64,000 nt of DNA from NCBI RefSeq assembly GCF_022440845.1, contig NZ_JAKNTO010000001.1, positions 3,906,001 through 3,970,000 on the forward strand, in the 5' to 3' direction. Below, in pieces: positions 1 to 8,142 of the stretch. The translations under genes were made by a program, and so were the position numbers. The first letter of the stretch is position 1; each line of letters starts with the position of its first letter. The notes under the pieces are model-generated. The model was not told the DNA's origin, searched no databases, and saw nothing but the letters and a program-made list of their open reading frames with translations. The stretch is from Ruminococcus sp. OA3. Its GTDB lineage: Bacteria; Bacillota; Clostridia; Lachnospirales; Lachnospiraceae.

Positions 1-261
1 ATCATAAGTCAGAGTCCATGCAAAATCTGTATGATCCAGCTCCATGATTCCCGCCCCAATTCGGGGCGCTTCATGAAGAGACACAATATCTTTGACCGCT
101 ACACCCTGTTGTTCGAATGGCTCACATTTTACAGTCTCCGTTTTTACCATAAGTACTCCTTCCGGAGTTTTCTTTTTGACAAATTCATCTCTGCCCGCGT
201 CTGCCGATTCTGCCAGAACCTTTTCTACTATCTCACGTATTAAATGTTCACTGATATTCAT
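1..261 (-). CDS. eutQ: EutQ, N-terminal part (cut by window edge)
   Basis: This is the first 87 codons of a cupin-type ethanolamine utilisation protein; the rest lies left of the window. The ATG at 261 follows a strong GGAGGAG ribosome binding site that overlaps the eutH stop, so the two are translationally linked. The N-terminal helix (NISEHLIREIVEKVL) is amphipathic and resembles microcompartment encapsulation peptides. The later stretch GAGIMELDHTDFAWTLTYD matches the start of the EutQ cupin domain. EutQ has been reported to have acetate kinase activity and to be needed for anaerobic ethanolamine growth in Salmonella. It is the last operon gene visible here. Confidence 0.9.
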   Translation of the reverse strand, partial: MNISEHLIREIVEKVLAESADAGRDEFVKKKTPEGVLMVKTETVKCEPFEQQGVAVKDIVSLHEAPRIGAGIMELDHTDFAWTLTYD

Positions 262-270
262 ACACTCCTC

Positions 271-1500
271 CTATGCTGTCTCTTTCACACTGTTCTGTAC
301 TTTGGCAAGAAGTTTCGGTGCCAGTATATTGGCAAGTACCAGTGCTGTAATGCCGGCTGCCAGTTTGCCGATAACGACCGGAAAAATCATATCTGAATTG
401 ACTCCCGCAGTAAATCCGAGATGATCACCGAAAACAAAAGCTGCCCCTACGGCAAATGCAACATTCAGCAGTTTACCTTTCGGATTCATCTCACCCATGA
501 TATTAAACATGGCAATATTATTGGCAAGCGTCGCCACCAGACCGGCGGATCCTGTTTCATCCATGCCAAGCGCACCGCCGATCTTATTCAGTGCCCTGCC
601 AAACGTCTTCGTGATCCACTTCACCATCGGGAAGGCGCCGATCAGCACGATTGCAATCTGTCCGCAGACGAGAAGGCCTGACTCCAGCGGAACAACACCG
701 TCCGCATCAGGAATCACCATGATATCAAACAGCGGAAGATGAATACCTGTCTGATATTCAAAAACTGCGATTGCCGTAAAGATTGTAATGATGACTGTCA
801 CTGCAGTACCGAATTTATTAAATCCTGAGATCATTTTCCCGGGAGCAAACCACAGTCCGATCACGATCAGACCGGCAATGATAATAACCGGTATCAGATT
901 CACCAGAATCGTCAGTAAATTAATCTTATACGGTGTCAGATTCATCAGTAGCCCGCCTACAATACATCCAATAGGCACTGTGATAAGTCCTGCCAGAACT
1001 CCCGCCCCAAGATAAGGCCTGTCTTTTTTGGAAATGATGGACAGCGCGACCGGTATCGTAAAGACGATGGTCGGTCCCATCATCGTTCCCAGGATCAGCC
1101 CGGCAAAATTTCCGATCGCATCATTTCCCGCGAGCTGCATGGCAAGCGGGTATCCGCCCATGTCACATGCCAGAAGTGTTGTCGCAAACATGGAGGCATC
1201 CGCACCTACCAGCTGATAAAGCGGTACGATGATCGGCTTCAGCAGGATGGCAAGAACCGGAGCTGCGGCTACCACACCAGCCATTGCGATTGCCAGCGGT
1301 CCCATCGCCATAAATCCTTCATCAAACTGTTCTCCGTATCCGTGTTTATTTCCGCGGATCTTATCCACCGCACCCACAATCATAAAAATCATCATGATAA
1401 ATATGATGACGGAGTTTATGGATAAGTGAGTTACCCATTCTCTTATGCTGTCCGTAAATACACTGAAATCTGTAATATGGTTCACTAGTTCCTGAAACAT
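271..1500 (-). CDS. eutH: EutH, ethanolamine permease
   Basis: The protein is 409 residues with about ten hydrophobic membrane segments and family blocks such as QFDEGFMAMGPL, TLLACDMGGYPLA and GSAGLVATLANNIAM. EutH carries ethanolamine across the cytoplasmic membrane, which matters mainly when little diffuses in. The ATG at 1500 gives about 26 extra residues before the conserved core (SINSVIIFIMMIFMIVGAVDK); a later start is possible. The start lies inside the end of eutN (16-nt overlap), and the stop overlaps the eutQ ribosome binding site. The family assignment is firm and only the exact start is uncertain. Confidence 0.93.
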   Translation of the reverse strand: MFQELVNHITDFSVFTDSIREWVTHLSINSVIIFIMMIFMIVGAVDKIRGNKHGYGEQFDEGFMAMGPLAIAMAGVVAAAPVLAILLKPIIVPLYQLVGADASMFATTLLACDMGGYPLAMQLAGNDAIGNFAGLILGTMMGPTIVFTIPVALSIISKKDRPYLGAGVLAGLITVPIGCIVGGLLMNLTPYKINLLTILVNLIPVIIIAGLIVIGLWFAPGKMISGFNKFGTAVTVIITIFTAIAVFEYQTGIHLPLFDIMVIPDADGVVPLESGLLVCGQIAIVLIGAFPMVKWITKTFGRALNKIGGALGMDETGSAGLVATLANNIAMFNIMGEMNPKGKLLNVAFAVGAAFVFGDHLGFTAGVNSDMIFPVVIGKLAAGITALVLANILAPKLLAKVQNSVKETA

Positions 1501-1784
1501 CCTTTTCCCTCCGTCTCATCAATTTCCTGTCCGTCAACAATACCGACGACCGCAGCGTCCACAGGCGCATCTGTTTCTCTCGCCATACTGCGTGCAGAAC
1601 TGCCGCTTACGAATATCACCGTTTCTCCCATTCCGGCACCGATCGTATCGATCACCACAATCGGTGCTTCTTTTAAGGACTGGTCTGTCATGTCGATTGG
1701 CCTCACAAGGAGAAGTTTGTATCCAAGAAGCCGTTCTTCTTTTCTGGTCGCCCATATATTTCCAATTACAATTCCCGTCTTCAG
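1485..1784 (-). CDS. eutN: EutN, BMC vertex (pentamer) protein, CTG start
   Basis: This small shell protein (about 99 residues) forms pentamers that cap the vertices of the microcompartment. The first conventional start in frame (GTG at 1706) would remove the first beta strand. The upstream codons read KTGIVIGNIWATRKEERLLGYKLLLV, which matches the normal EutN/CcmL N-terminus (G-x-V-x-G-x-x-x-ATRK). The only place to begin is the CTG at 1784, whose TG also belongs to the TGA stop of the preceding gene (CTGA overlap). It is preceded by GGTGAG at a suitable distance. The C-terminus overlaps the start of eutH by 16 nt. Identity is firm; the non-canonical start is inference from homology. Confidence 0.85.
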   Translation of the reverse strand: MKTGIVIGNIWATRKEERLLGYKLLLVRPIDMTDQSLKEAPIVVIDTIGAGMGETVIFVSGSSARSMARETDAPVDAAVVGIVDGQEIDETEGKGCFRN

Positions 1785-2038
1785 AACGTCTCACCCGGCC
1801 TTTCTTTTTGTTTTCCAGGCCAGATCAGCGCGACATGTTTCTCGCGTGCACAGTCTTTTGCGAGTTCCGATACGAGTGCCTTTTCACACAGCTCGATCTC
1901 TGTGATTCCGCTTTTGTATGCTTCCATCACATCATGCTCCGTGAGCAGCCTTTTTTTCTGTTTCCATTTCTTTTCTTCCCGAAGCCGTTCCAAAACTCTT
2001 CTTACGACCTCATCAATCAGTGCGTCGTAATCCATCAC
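1781..2038 (-). CDS. small microcompartment-associated protein of unknown role
   Basis: An 85-residue protein sits between eutJ and eutN. It has two parts. Residues 1-20 (DYDALIDEVVRRVLERL) form an amphipathic helix of the type that targets cargo into bacterial microcompartments. Residues 33-75 contain the pattern HDVMEAYKSGITEIEL followed by SELAKDCAREKHVALIW, resembling the 'T-PLA-D-A-x-x-x-x-I-x-I' segment found in EutT and other microcompartment proteins. No catalytic motif is visible. Genes of this size occur at this place in other Gram-positive eut operons, but I know no established function. Its TGA stop overlaps the proposed CTG start of eutN. Confidence 0.7.
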   Translation of the reverse strand: MMDYDALIDEVVRRVLERLREEKKWKQKKRLLTEHDVMEAYKSGITEIELCEKALVSELAKDCAREKHVALIWPGKQKERPGETF

Positions 2039-2047
2039 ATCGTCTCC

Positions 2048-2869
2048 TTACAGCCTGCAGTTCATGGCGATTCCCGCCGGGGTCACCAAAAACGGATGCT
2101 TTGGCTTTACTGTTAAAATCCCGGTTTCCCTTTCTATCACTTTTTCGATCCCGGTCAGACAGCAGGTTCCGCCGCACAGGTAAACAGCATCCGGGTTGTA
2201 AGTACCCGCACCGCGTCTGATAATAACTCCCATTTTTTCCAGGACCGGATGCACCACCGAAAGTACTTCTTCATGATTGCGGTCGTCCTGCTTAAAACGT
2301 TCCGCCTCGTCAAAAGTCATATGGTAATGACCCGCAAGCACCAATGATACATGTGTTCCGCCAGTCGGCTCATCATGAACATGTATAACTTTTCCATCTT
2401 TAAATACGGCTATTCCCGTTGTTCCGCCTCCGATATCTGCGACGACTCCGTCTCTGATACCGTAAACCGCGTTTGCCGCTGTCGGTTCATCCAACACATC
2501 AGTCACTTCAAATCCGGCACCCTCTGCAACGTACTGATGCGTCTTTACACTGCTCTCGGTGTCCGCAGGCATTGCGATAGCACAGTTTTGCAGGGCATGA
2601 GAAATCCTGGTCTCAAGCTTCTCTTTCAGTTCCCTGACGATCTGCAGTGCCTTTGTATAGTCCACCACCACCCCGTCACGCAGTACCTGTGCCGCCTGTT
2701 TTTCACATGCGACCGGATTGTTCTGAGCATCCAGCACAACCAGGACAATATATGCTGTCCCAAGGTCAACGCCGACTTTAAGCCCGTTACTCTGAGGGAT
2801 CATGGCCTCGTACTCTGATTTTTCCACCTTCTCCAGATACGTATCGATTCGTTCCAGATCAGGATTCAT
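2048..2869 (-). CDS. eutJ: EutJ, Hsp70/actin-fold chaperone-like protein
   Basis: The 273-residue protein has the sugar kinase/Hsp70/actin ATPase fold. The phosphate-1 loop is GVDLGTAYIVLVV (near residue 33), the phosphate-2 loop is ADIGGGTTGIAVF (near 144), and the adenosine motif is LCGGTCCLTGIEKV. EutJ proteins are predicted chaperones for microcompartment enzymes or shell, but the exact client is not established. The end overlaps the neighbouring eutD start by 11 nt (2859-2869), so the genes are probably translationally coupled. Length and motif order are normal for the family. Confidence 0.9.
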   Translation of the reverse strand: MNPDLERIDTYLEKVEKSEYEAMIPQSNGLKVGVDLGTAYIVLVVLDAQNNPVACEKQAAQVLRDGVVVDYTKALQIVRELKEKLETRISHALQNCAIAMPADTESSVKTHQYVAEGAGFEVTDVLDEPTAANAVYGIRDGVVADIGGGTTGIAVFKDGKVIHVHDEPTGGTHVSLVLAGHYHMTFDEAERFKQDDRNHEEVLSVVHPVLEKMGVIIRRGAGTYNPDAVYLCGGTCCLTGIEKVIERETGILTVKPKHPFLVTPAGIAMNCRL

Positions 2870-3479
2870 CTGCTATGATCCTCCCAAGTGTAAATCCGCT
2901 GATCAATGCGGCATTGGCCTCATCAAAATCAATGTGCATTCTGGTCCTGAATTTTTCACTGATACGGATCACCACATCTCCATAGATAATGGGACGTTCA
3001 GAAAAAACGGCAACTTTCACGTGCTGATTATCCTTAAGGCCCAGAAGTCCTGCAGATTCTGGCGTCATGTGTACATGGTTCTGGGCAATGATGACTCCTT
3101 CTTTGATCTCAAGAGTCCCGCGAGGACCTTCGATCGTGATCGCACCGGAATCTTTCGTATCCCCCGACTGACGAACCGGAGCAGTTACGCCCAGTGAGAT
3201 ACAGTCACTTTTTGAAAGCTCCACCTGTGTTTCCTTCCGCAGCGGTCCGAGAACTGCTATCTTGTCTTTTCTTCCTTTTGGTCCGATTAAATTGACTCTT
3301 TCCTCTGAAAGATACTGTCCAATCTGTGAGAGATCACGCTTCGGTGTCAGCTTTGCGTCCGGCCCGAACAAAACTTTTATTGACCGTTCACACAGATGTA
3401 CATGTCTTGCAGAGACTTCAACCTGTATCAGCCCCTCTTTCTGCATGACCTCCAGCACGGTCTGTACTGTCTGCTCCAT
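2859..3479 (-). CDS. eutD: PduL-type phosphotransacylase (EutD role)
   Basis: The 206-residue protein belongs to the PduL family and not to the larger Pta/EutD family of enterobacteria. It converts acetyl-CoA plus phosphate to acetyl-phosphate and CoA in the microcompartment lumen, so the oxidised branch can yield ATP. Two histidine clusters that bind zinc in this family are present, SARHVHL (near residue 23) and NHVHMT (near 134), as is the PRGTLEIKEGVIIAQNH block. Residues 1-16 could act as an encapsulation helix. It lies between eutT and eutJ. Assignment to the PduL family is firm; the acetyl substrate is inferred from context. Confidence 0.9.
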   Translation of the reverse strand: MEQTVQTVLEVMQKEGLIQVEVSARHVHLCERSIKVLFGPDAKLTPKRDLSQIGQYLSEERVNLIGPKGRKDKIAVLGPLRKETQVELSKSDCISLGVTAPVRQSGDTKDSGAITIEGPRGTLEIKEGVIIAQNHVHMTPESAGLLGLKDNQHVKVAVFSERPIIYGDVVIRISEKFRTRMHIDFDEANAALISGFTLGRIIADES

Positions 3480-3480
3480 C

Positions 3481-4236
3481 TTACTCCTCCTTATTCACTC
3501 CATAACCACCGCCCAGATACCTGCACATCATAATGTGCACGGCGCTTGACAGGCGGTTCAGCTCTTCCAGTATATCTTTTCTCATCACCTGTTCGCCCTG
3601 CAGAAATGCACCGGCTGCCGCGGTTTCTGTCTCCCGTACCGCCGTCCGCAGACGGTTCAGCAGTGCATGGACTGCTCCGAGACTGTAGTCCGGGGGAATC
3701 ATCTGCTTTACCCCGTAAAATTTCAGCGGATCATGTGAACGTTCTCTTAACTGTGCATGGGTCAGGCCAATAATCATGTCATTTTTAAACGGCTCATCCA
3801 GCACATCACATTTCATCATTTCTCTGAGCACCCGCATGATATCCGAAAGATCTGCAATCAGTTCCTTCGGTCCCTGCACTGCCTCCAGCTGAATCTGGGT
3901 AAGCACTACAGTTGCCTCCAGTGTGTCAAGTTTTCCGCGGAATATAATGCGGGAGTGGTTTTTGGGTACCAGCAGATTTCCTGTAAGCTGTGTCATATGT
4001 TCCGGCTTCGCCGCATAACTCATACCCGTCTCATAGTCCGTATACCCTGTCGCTGCAGCTGCCGGTCTGGCCGCTGAATCATCCTTCTGATAACTGATCT
4101 CCACTTTCTGCTGCTGCAGGTATTCTTTTGCTGCCGGAGAGAGAATTTTTCCCTCCGGCACCTGAAATACCGGGACCCGGGATGTTTTCATCATATCCCG
4201 GACCATTGTCTCTGTGAATACTTTCACGTCTAACAC
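3481..4236 (-). CDS. eutT: EutT, corrinoid adenosyltransferase
   Basis: The 251-residue protein makes the adenosylcobalamin needed by EutBC. Family blocks include KILSPAAKEYLQQQKVEI, IIFRGKLDTLEATVVLTQIQ, LLNRLRTAVRETETAAAG and DILEELNRLSSAVHIMM. The HX11CCX2C metal motif of Salmonella EutT is absent: the region between the N-terminal strand and RIIFRGK holds no cysteine pair. This is thus the metal-motif-less version seen in some Gram-positive bacteria. The gene follows the eutM shell gene after a 100-nt gap that contains two hairpins, and it abuts eutD by 1 nt. Family assignment is secure. Confidence 0.9.
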   Translation of the reverse strand: MLDVKVFTETMVRDMMKTSRVPVFQVPEGKILSPAAKEYLQQQKVEISYQKDDSAARPAAAATGYTDYETGMSYAAKPEHMTQLTGNLLVPKNHSRIIFRGKLDTLEATVVLTQIQLEAVQGPKELIADLSDIMRVLREMMKCDVLDEPFKNDMIIGLTHAQLRERSHDPLKFYGVKQMIPPDYSLGAVHALLNRLRTAVRETETAAAGAFLQGEQVMRKDILEELNRLSSAVHIMMCRYLGGGYGVNKEE

Positions 4237-4240
4237 CTCC

Positions 4241-4337
4241 CTTTATTCCCGCGGGCAACGAGCCAAAGTCAGGCTTGTTTGACTCTGGTGACTGCCGCGA
4301 GGGTCAAATACCCCGTAGCTTGCCGCGAGGTATTTGA
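4241..4337 (-). repeat. double-hairpin palindromic element between eutM and eutT
   Basis: The gap between eutM and eutT is filled by two stem-loops. One has perfect 9-bp arms (TCAAATACC at 4304-4312 and GGTATTTGA at 4329-4337) and begins at the base after the eutM stop. The other has 9-bp arms with one wobble/mismatch (4263-4271 and 4280-4288). The short motif GCCGCGAGG recurs inside. No T-run follows either stem, so this does not look like a full terminator. It may be an intergenic palindromic repeat or an mRNA processing/stability element that sets the high shell-protein output. A count of copies elsewhere in the genome would decide. Confidence 0.6.
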
Positions 4338-4613
4338 CTATTTGGGAAGGATACTCTCTACTTCCTCGTGTGGCCTTGGGATTACATGCAGGGAAATCAG
4401 CTCTCCCACGCGCTCTGCTGCCGCTGCGCCCGCATCTGTAGCCGCTTTCACTGCTCCCACATCTCCGCGAACCATGACTGTCACCAGTCCGCCTCCAACG
4501 TGCTCTTTGCCGATCAGCATAACATTTGCCGCTTTTACCATTGCATCAGCCGCCTCAATTGCTGCGACAAGTCCTTTTGTCTCAATCATACCTAAAGCCT
4601 GCATTGCTGCCAT
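4338..4613 (-). CDS. eutM: EutM-type BMC shell hexamer protein
   Basis: This 91-residue single BMC-domain protein forms the flat hexameric facets of the microcompartment. It starts [20 protein letters not shown] and contains [19 protein letters not shown] and [11 protein letters not shown], the hallmark strand and C-terminal segment of EutM/PduA. The length equals that of minimal shell proteins. It follows eutE by 15 nt and is followed by a double hairpin, which fits a need for high expression. EutM versus PduA naming rests on operon context. Confidence 0.93.
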   Translation of the reverse strand: MAAMQALGMIETKGLVAAIEAADAMVKAANVMLIGKEHVGGGLVTVMVRGDVGAVKAATDAGAAAAERVGELISLHVIPRPHEEVESILPK

Positions 4614-4628
4614 AATAATTCCTCCTTA

Positions 4629-6104
4629 TCAAACTGCCTGAAGTTTTTCTATGATTTTTTTAACAATTGCATCCACTGATTCCCGTGAAACCTCAGAGTC
4701 ACTGCAGATTCCTTCCGGGCACTTCGGTGCTTCCGCTCTGATCTCATCAATCTCTTTTGTTCCATATGCCACATAGCGCAGGTTGTAAAGATGCATTGGC
4801 CCTACATTTTCTGAAGTGGCACTTCCGCCGATGGCTCCGCATCCAAGCGTCAGGGCAGGCGCCAGATTTGTCGAACCTCCGATTCCTCCGATTGCACTTG
4901 AGGTATTCACCAGAAGCCGTGAAACCGGAATCCGTCTGGAAAAATAATCGACAATTTTTTCATCCTGGGTATGGATGGAAAATGTGTGTCCCGCACCTTC
5001 GTAGTACAGAATCTCCCTGCAGAGATCACATACCTCCACATAATCGCTGGCTGTGTAAAATCCAAGGATAGGAGCCAGTTTCTCATTCGAGTACGGATGG
5101 CCACGTCCGACACCGTCTTCTTTCGCAACGATCACCCGGGTATTTTCCGGAATCGTGAGTCCCGCCAGTTTGGCAATATGCTGCACATCCCGTCCTACGA
5201 TCATCGGGTTCATCGTCCCGTTTGCACGCAGGATGAATTCTCCGAGTTTTTTCCGTTCCTGTTCGTTCAGAAAATAGGCCCCCTGGCGCTGCATCTCTTC
5301 CTTTACTGCCGCTTCCATCTCAAATGTGCATACCACCGACTGTTCCGACGCACAGATGGTTCCGTTGTCAAATGTCTTGGAATCCAGGATACGGCGTACG
5401 GCTGTTTTCAAATCTGCTGTCTTCTCGATGAATGCCGGACCATTTCCGGGGCCCACACCGATCGCCGGTGTCCCGGAAGAATAGGCTGCTCTTACCATCG
5501 CCGAGCCCCCTGTTGCCAGGATCATCGAGATATCCGGATGCTTCATCAGATTGTCGGTCGCCTGCATCGTCGGTATGGTGATGCAGGATACCAGGTCTTC
5601 ATTTCCGCCCGCTTCGGCAAGTGCCTGACGGATGACTTTCACCGTCTCAAGGATACATTCCAAAGCATTCGGATGCGGTGAAAACACAATGGCATTGCCG
5701 GCTTTCACCGATATCAGCGCCTTGTAAAGTGCTGTTGAGGTCGGATTTGTAGAGGGTATCAACCCGGCAATCACACCGACCGGAACTGCCAGTGTCCGAA
5801 GTTTTTTCTCATTATCCCTGGACAGTTCCCCAATCGTTTTCATATCCTTGATATAATCATAGACACCCTTACTTGCAAATACATTTTTGATCACCTTATC
5901 TGCTGTCACTCCAAAGCCTGTTTCATTGTGGGCCATTTCTGCCAGTCTCTGTGCGTTACGCACCCCCGCGTGTGCTATGGATCTGACCAGACGATCCACA
6001 TCCTGCTGATCTTTTTTACTCAGCTCTTCCTGTGCAGCTCTGGCCTTTTCCACCAGCTCCCGGACTTCCTGTACCGACAAAAGGTCTTTGTCATACAATT
6101 GCAT
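4629..6104 (-). CDS. eutE: EutE, CoA-acylating acetaldehyde dehydrogenase
   Basis: This 491-residue aldehyde dehydrogenase oxidises acetaldehyde to acetyl-CoA with NAD+ and CoA. The catalytic cysteine lies in [12 protein letters not shown], the [15 protein letters not shown] block and [19 protein letters not shown] are typical, and a C-terminal [15 protein letters not shown] block is present. After a short Pro/Cys linker the last 20 residues ([16 protein letters not shown]) form an amphipathic helix, a likely encapsulation peptide. It is placed at the C-terminus here, unlike the N-terminal tag of enterobacterial EutE. The gene lies between two shell genes. Confidence 0.95.
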   Translation of the reverse strand: MQLYDKDLLSVQEVRELVEKARAAQEELSKKDQQDVDRLVRSIAHAGVRNAQRLAEMAHNETGFGVTADKVIKNVFASKGVYDYIKDMKTIGELSRDNEKKLRTLAVPVGVIAGLIPSTNPTSTALYKALISVKAGNAIVFSPHPNALECILETVKVIRQALAEAGGNEDLVSCITIPTMQATDNLMKHPDISMILATGGSAMVRAAYSSGTPAIGVGPGNGPAFIEKTADLKTAVRRILDSKTFDNGTICASEQSVVCTFEMEAAVKEEMQRQGAYFLNEQERKKLGEFILRANGTMNPMIVGRDVQHIAKLAGLTIPENTRVIVAKEDGVGRGHPYSNEKLAPILGFYTASDYVEVCDLCREILYYEGAGHTFSIHTQDEKIVDYFSRRIPVSRLLVNTSSAIGGIGGSTNLAPALTLGCGAIGGSATSENVGPMHLYNLRYVAYGTKEIDEIRAEAPKCPEGICSDSEVSRESVDAIVKKIIEKLQAV

Positions 6105-6110
6105 ACGTTA

Positions 6111-6557
6111 TCACTCCTGTTCTTTTGCCTGTGCCGGCTTCGTTCTGACTGTCTTGTTTTTAACAGGCTTTTCTTCCGGAGACTGCTGCCCCTCTGTCGC
6201 CTGTAGTGCATCTGCCGGCTGTGCTTTTGCCGGCTGCTGCAAACTGTCGGCCGGCGGATTATCCTGTACCGGCTCCGGCACAGAAGTTGTCTCTGCTCCC
6301 AATATTTTCTCAAGCCCGCCGGCGGGTCTTGCGATAACATGCACCGCATTTACTGTCCCGGTGCGCGCTGCTGCGGACTGTGCCGCATCGACCGCAGCTT
6401 TGACAGCCCCAACATCACCATTTATCATGACAGTCACCAGACCTCCCTTGACAGGCTTCACTTCTGTCACATGCACATCAGCCGCTTTCAGTGCTGCGTC
6501 GAGCGCTTCCACAGCCGGAACCATTCCATATACTTCGATCATGCCTAATGCTTTCAT
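6111..6557 (-). CDS. eutK: BMC shell protein with extended tail (EutK-like)
   Basis: Residues 1-88 are a BMC domain ([51 protein letters not shown]). Residues 89-148 are a Pro/Ala/Gln/Glu/Lys-rich tail with no predicted structure. In E. coli EutK the C-terminal extension is a winged-helix domain; no such domain can be seen here. The 'K' name therefore rests on position between eutL and eutE and on the presence of an extension. The tail could line the lumen or bind nucleic acid through its basic end (KPVKNKTVRTKPAQAK). The start codon follows the eutL stop by 16 nt. Confidence 0.8.
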   Translation of the reverse strand: MKALGMIEVYGMVPAVEALDAALKAADVHVTEVKPVKGGLVTVMINGDVGAVKAAVDAAQSAAARTGTVNAVHVIARPAGGLEKILGAETTSVPEPVQDNPPADSLQQPAKAQPADALQATEGQQSPEEKPVKNKTVRTKPAQAKEQE

Positions 6558-6573
6558 TTTTTACCTCCGCAGG

Positions 6574-7224
6574 TTATCGGACTGGATTATCGGCTATTGA
6601 TTCTACTGCCTGTGCAAATGCCTCACACGCAGATTTGCAGGCAGACTGTGTTCCTGTCAGAAGTCCGCCTCCGAAATTCGTCTCCGACGGAGGAGCATAT
6701 AATACGCAGAGGCGTACATCTGCCGCCTTCAGAGCTGCATCCAGCCCATACAGGGATTCCAGCGGCGGCGCTATCAGATATGCCAGCGCTTCCCCTTTTC
6801 GGATTCCTGCACCCTCCGACAGATATGATCCTGTGCTTGAGACACAGTGGGCATAATATGCAATACTGTCATCCTCATTTGCTGAAACAAACGCCGCTTC
6901 ATGTTCTATCGTGTACATCGCCTGCTCCAGTCCGCTTTTCACTTCATCCGGTGTGGGTCCGGCAAGAATGCCTATCACTTCCCCTGCCAGTTTGGTATTT
7001 GCGTTAGCCGCCCCCGCATAAAAGCTCTTGGCATAGACAACCGAGACATCCGCTTTTTTGGTCGCCTCATCAAGTGCTGTATATGTCACATCATCGCAGT
7101 CACTTGTCAGCAGTGCCACAGCTTTCTGCTCCTCTGTTAGAGACAGCTGTTTTGCAAGTTCAGGACTTACATTGGGGATCACCCTCGCCGCAAGTACCTT
7201 TGCTTTCAATAAATCGCCTTTCAT
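6574..7224 (-). CDS. eutL: EutL, tandem-BMC trimeric shell protein
   Basis: The 216-residue protein consists of two permuted BMC domains that form pseudo-hexameric trimers with a gated pore. Recognisable features are the start MKGDLLKAKVLAARVIPNVS, the GVELAKQLSL-like helix, and the second domain around LESLYGLDAALKAADVRLC, GGGLLTGTQSACKSACEAF. EutL is thought to gate passage of ethanolamine or larger cofactors through the shell. The length is normal (219 in E. coli). It lies 17 nt after eutC with its own ribosome binding site. Confidence 0.93.
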   Translation of the reverse strand: MKGDLLKAKVLAARVIPNVSPELAKQLSLTEEQKAVALLTSDCDDVTYTALDEATKKADVSVVYAKSFYAGAANANTKLAGEVIGILAGPTPDEVKSGLEQAMYTIEHEAAFVSANEDDSIAYYAHCVSSTGSYLSEGAGIRKGEALAYLIAPPLESLYGLDAALKAADVRLCVLYAPPSETNFGGGLLTGTQSACKSACEAFAQAVESIADNPVR

Positions 7225-7241
7225 CCGTCATCCCTCCTTTC

Positions 7242-8141
7242 TTAGATCCTCAGATCAGTTCCGCTCGCTTTTTTATCCAGAATCGTCTTGATAATATCAG
7301 CGATATGAGCGCCTGCCTCTGCCGGAATCGTTCCTTCTCTGTGAATATTGGATACGACTGTCCTTCTGGATTCCGGCATGCCAACCGTTGCCTTATATGC
7401 GATATAGGCTGACATGGATTCCGCCGTCAAAAGTCCCGGCCGTTCACCGATCAGCACACATGTGACATCTGCTCCCGTAAGCTCTGAGATCTGGTCCATC
7501 GCTCCAACGCGTCCGTACTTTACAAAAAATGGTGTGCCAGTTTCGATTCCGTAGCTTTTCAATCCCTGCAGGATACTCGGCAGCACATCTTTGGTGTTCG
7601 CCTCAACTGCCGCTGAGCTCAAGCCATCCGAAACATAAATCTGTACTTTGGGGTTTTTGGCACATTTTTCTTTGACAGTCTTAACTCCCTCTTCATTCAG
7701 CTTCCTGCCGAGATCCGGACGGGTCAGATAGACATCCTTATTCTCACACTGTGTCTGGACTGTAAACAGTCCGAGCTGTCCCACAAATTCAGGATCAACA
7801 TCTGAAAATACGGCATCCTGAGCGGCAGAATGTGCTGCACGGAACTGCAGGTACGGCAGTGTCTTATAACGTGCCCCTGCCTTTCCGATGCCGAGCCGGC
7901 ACGGTGCTGCCTGTTTGATCTCAAAATATGCTTCGCGGTTGAGCGGATGTTCTACCAGATACTGTCTGCGGATATCTACTTCCGATACATCCGGTATGCA
8001 TCCTGCCTCGACGTGTTCTTTTACATCTTGTGTCCGGCGCACTGCCTGCTGTACACTGGCTTTCCCCTGACTGTCTTTTGTCACTTCCATTTCACCCAGC
8101 ACCTGCTGGATAATATCACGCAGCTGTTTTTCATCCACCAT
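7242..8141 (-). CDS. eutC: EutC, ethanolamine ammonia-lyase small subunit
   Basis: The 299-residue small subunit binds adenosylcobalamin together with EutB and deaminates ethanolamine to acetaldehyde and ammonia. Family blocks include RLGIGKAGARYKTLPYLQFRAAHSAAQDAV, YLTRPDLGRKL, CVLIGERPGLLTAESMSAY and NIHREGTIPAEAGAHIA. Residues 4-18 (EKQLRDIIQQVLGEM) form an amphipathic N-terminal helix followed by a polar linker, the usual arrangement of an encapsulation peptide. It directly follows eutB (1-nt gap), consistent with balanced subunit production. Confidence 0.95.
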   Translation of the reverse strand: MVDEKQLRDIIQQVLGEMEVTKDSQGKASVQQAVRRTQDVKEHVEAGCIPDVSEVDIRRQYLVEHPLNREAYFEIKQAAPCRLGIGKAGARYKTLPYLQFRAAHSAAQDAVFSDVDPEFVGQLGLFTVQTQCENKDVYLTRPDLGRKLNEEGVKTVKEKCAKNPKVQIYVSDGLSSAAVEANTKDVLPSILQGLKSYGIETGTPFFVKYGRVGAMDQISELTGADVTCVLIGERPGLLTAESMSAYIAYKATVGMPESRRTVVSNIHREGTIPAEAGAHIADIIKTILDKKASGTDLRI

Positions 8142-8142
8142 G

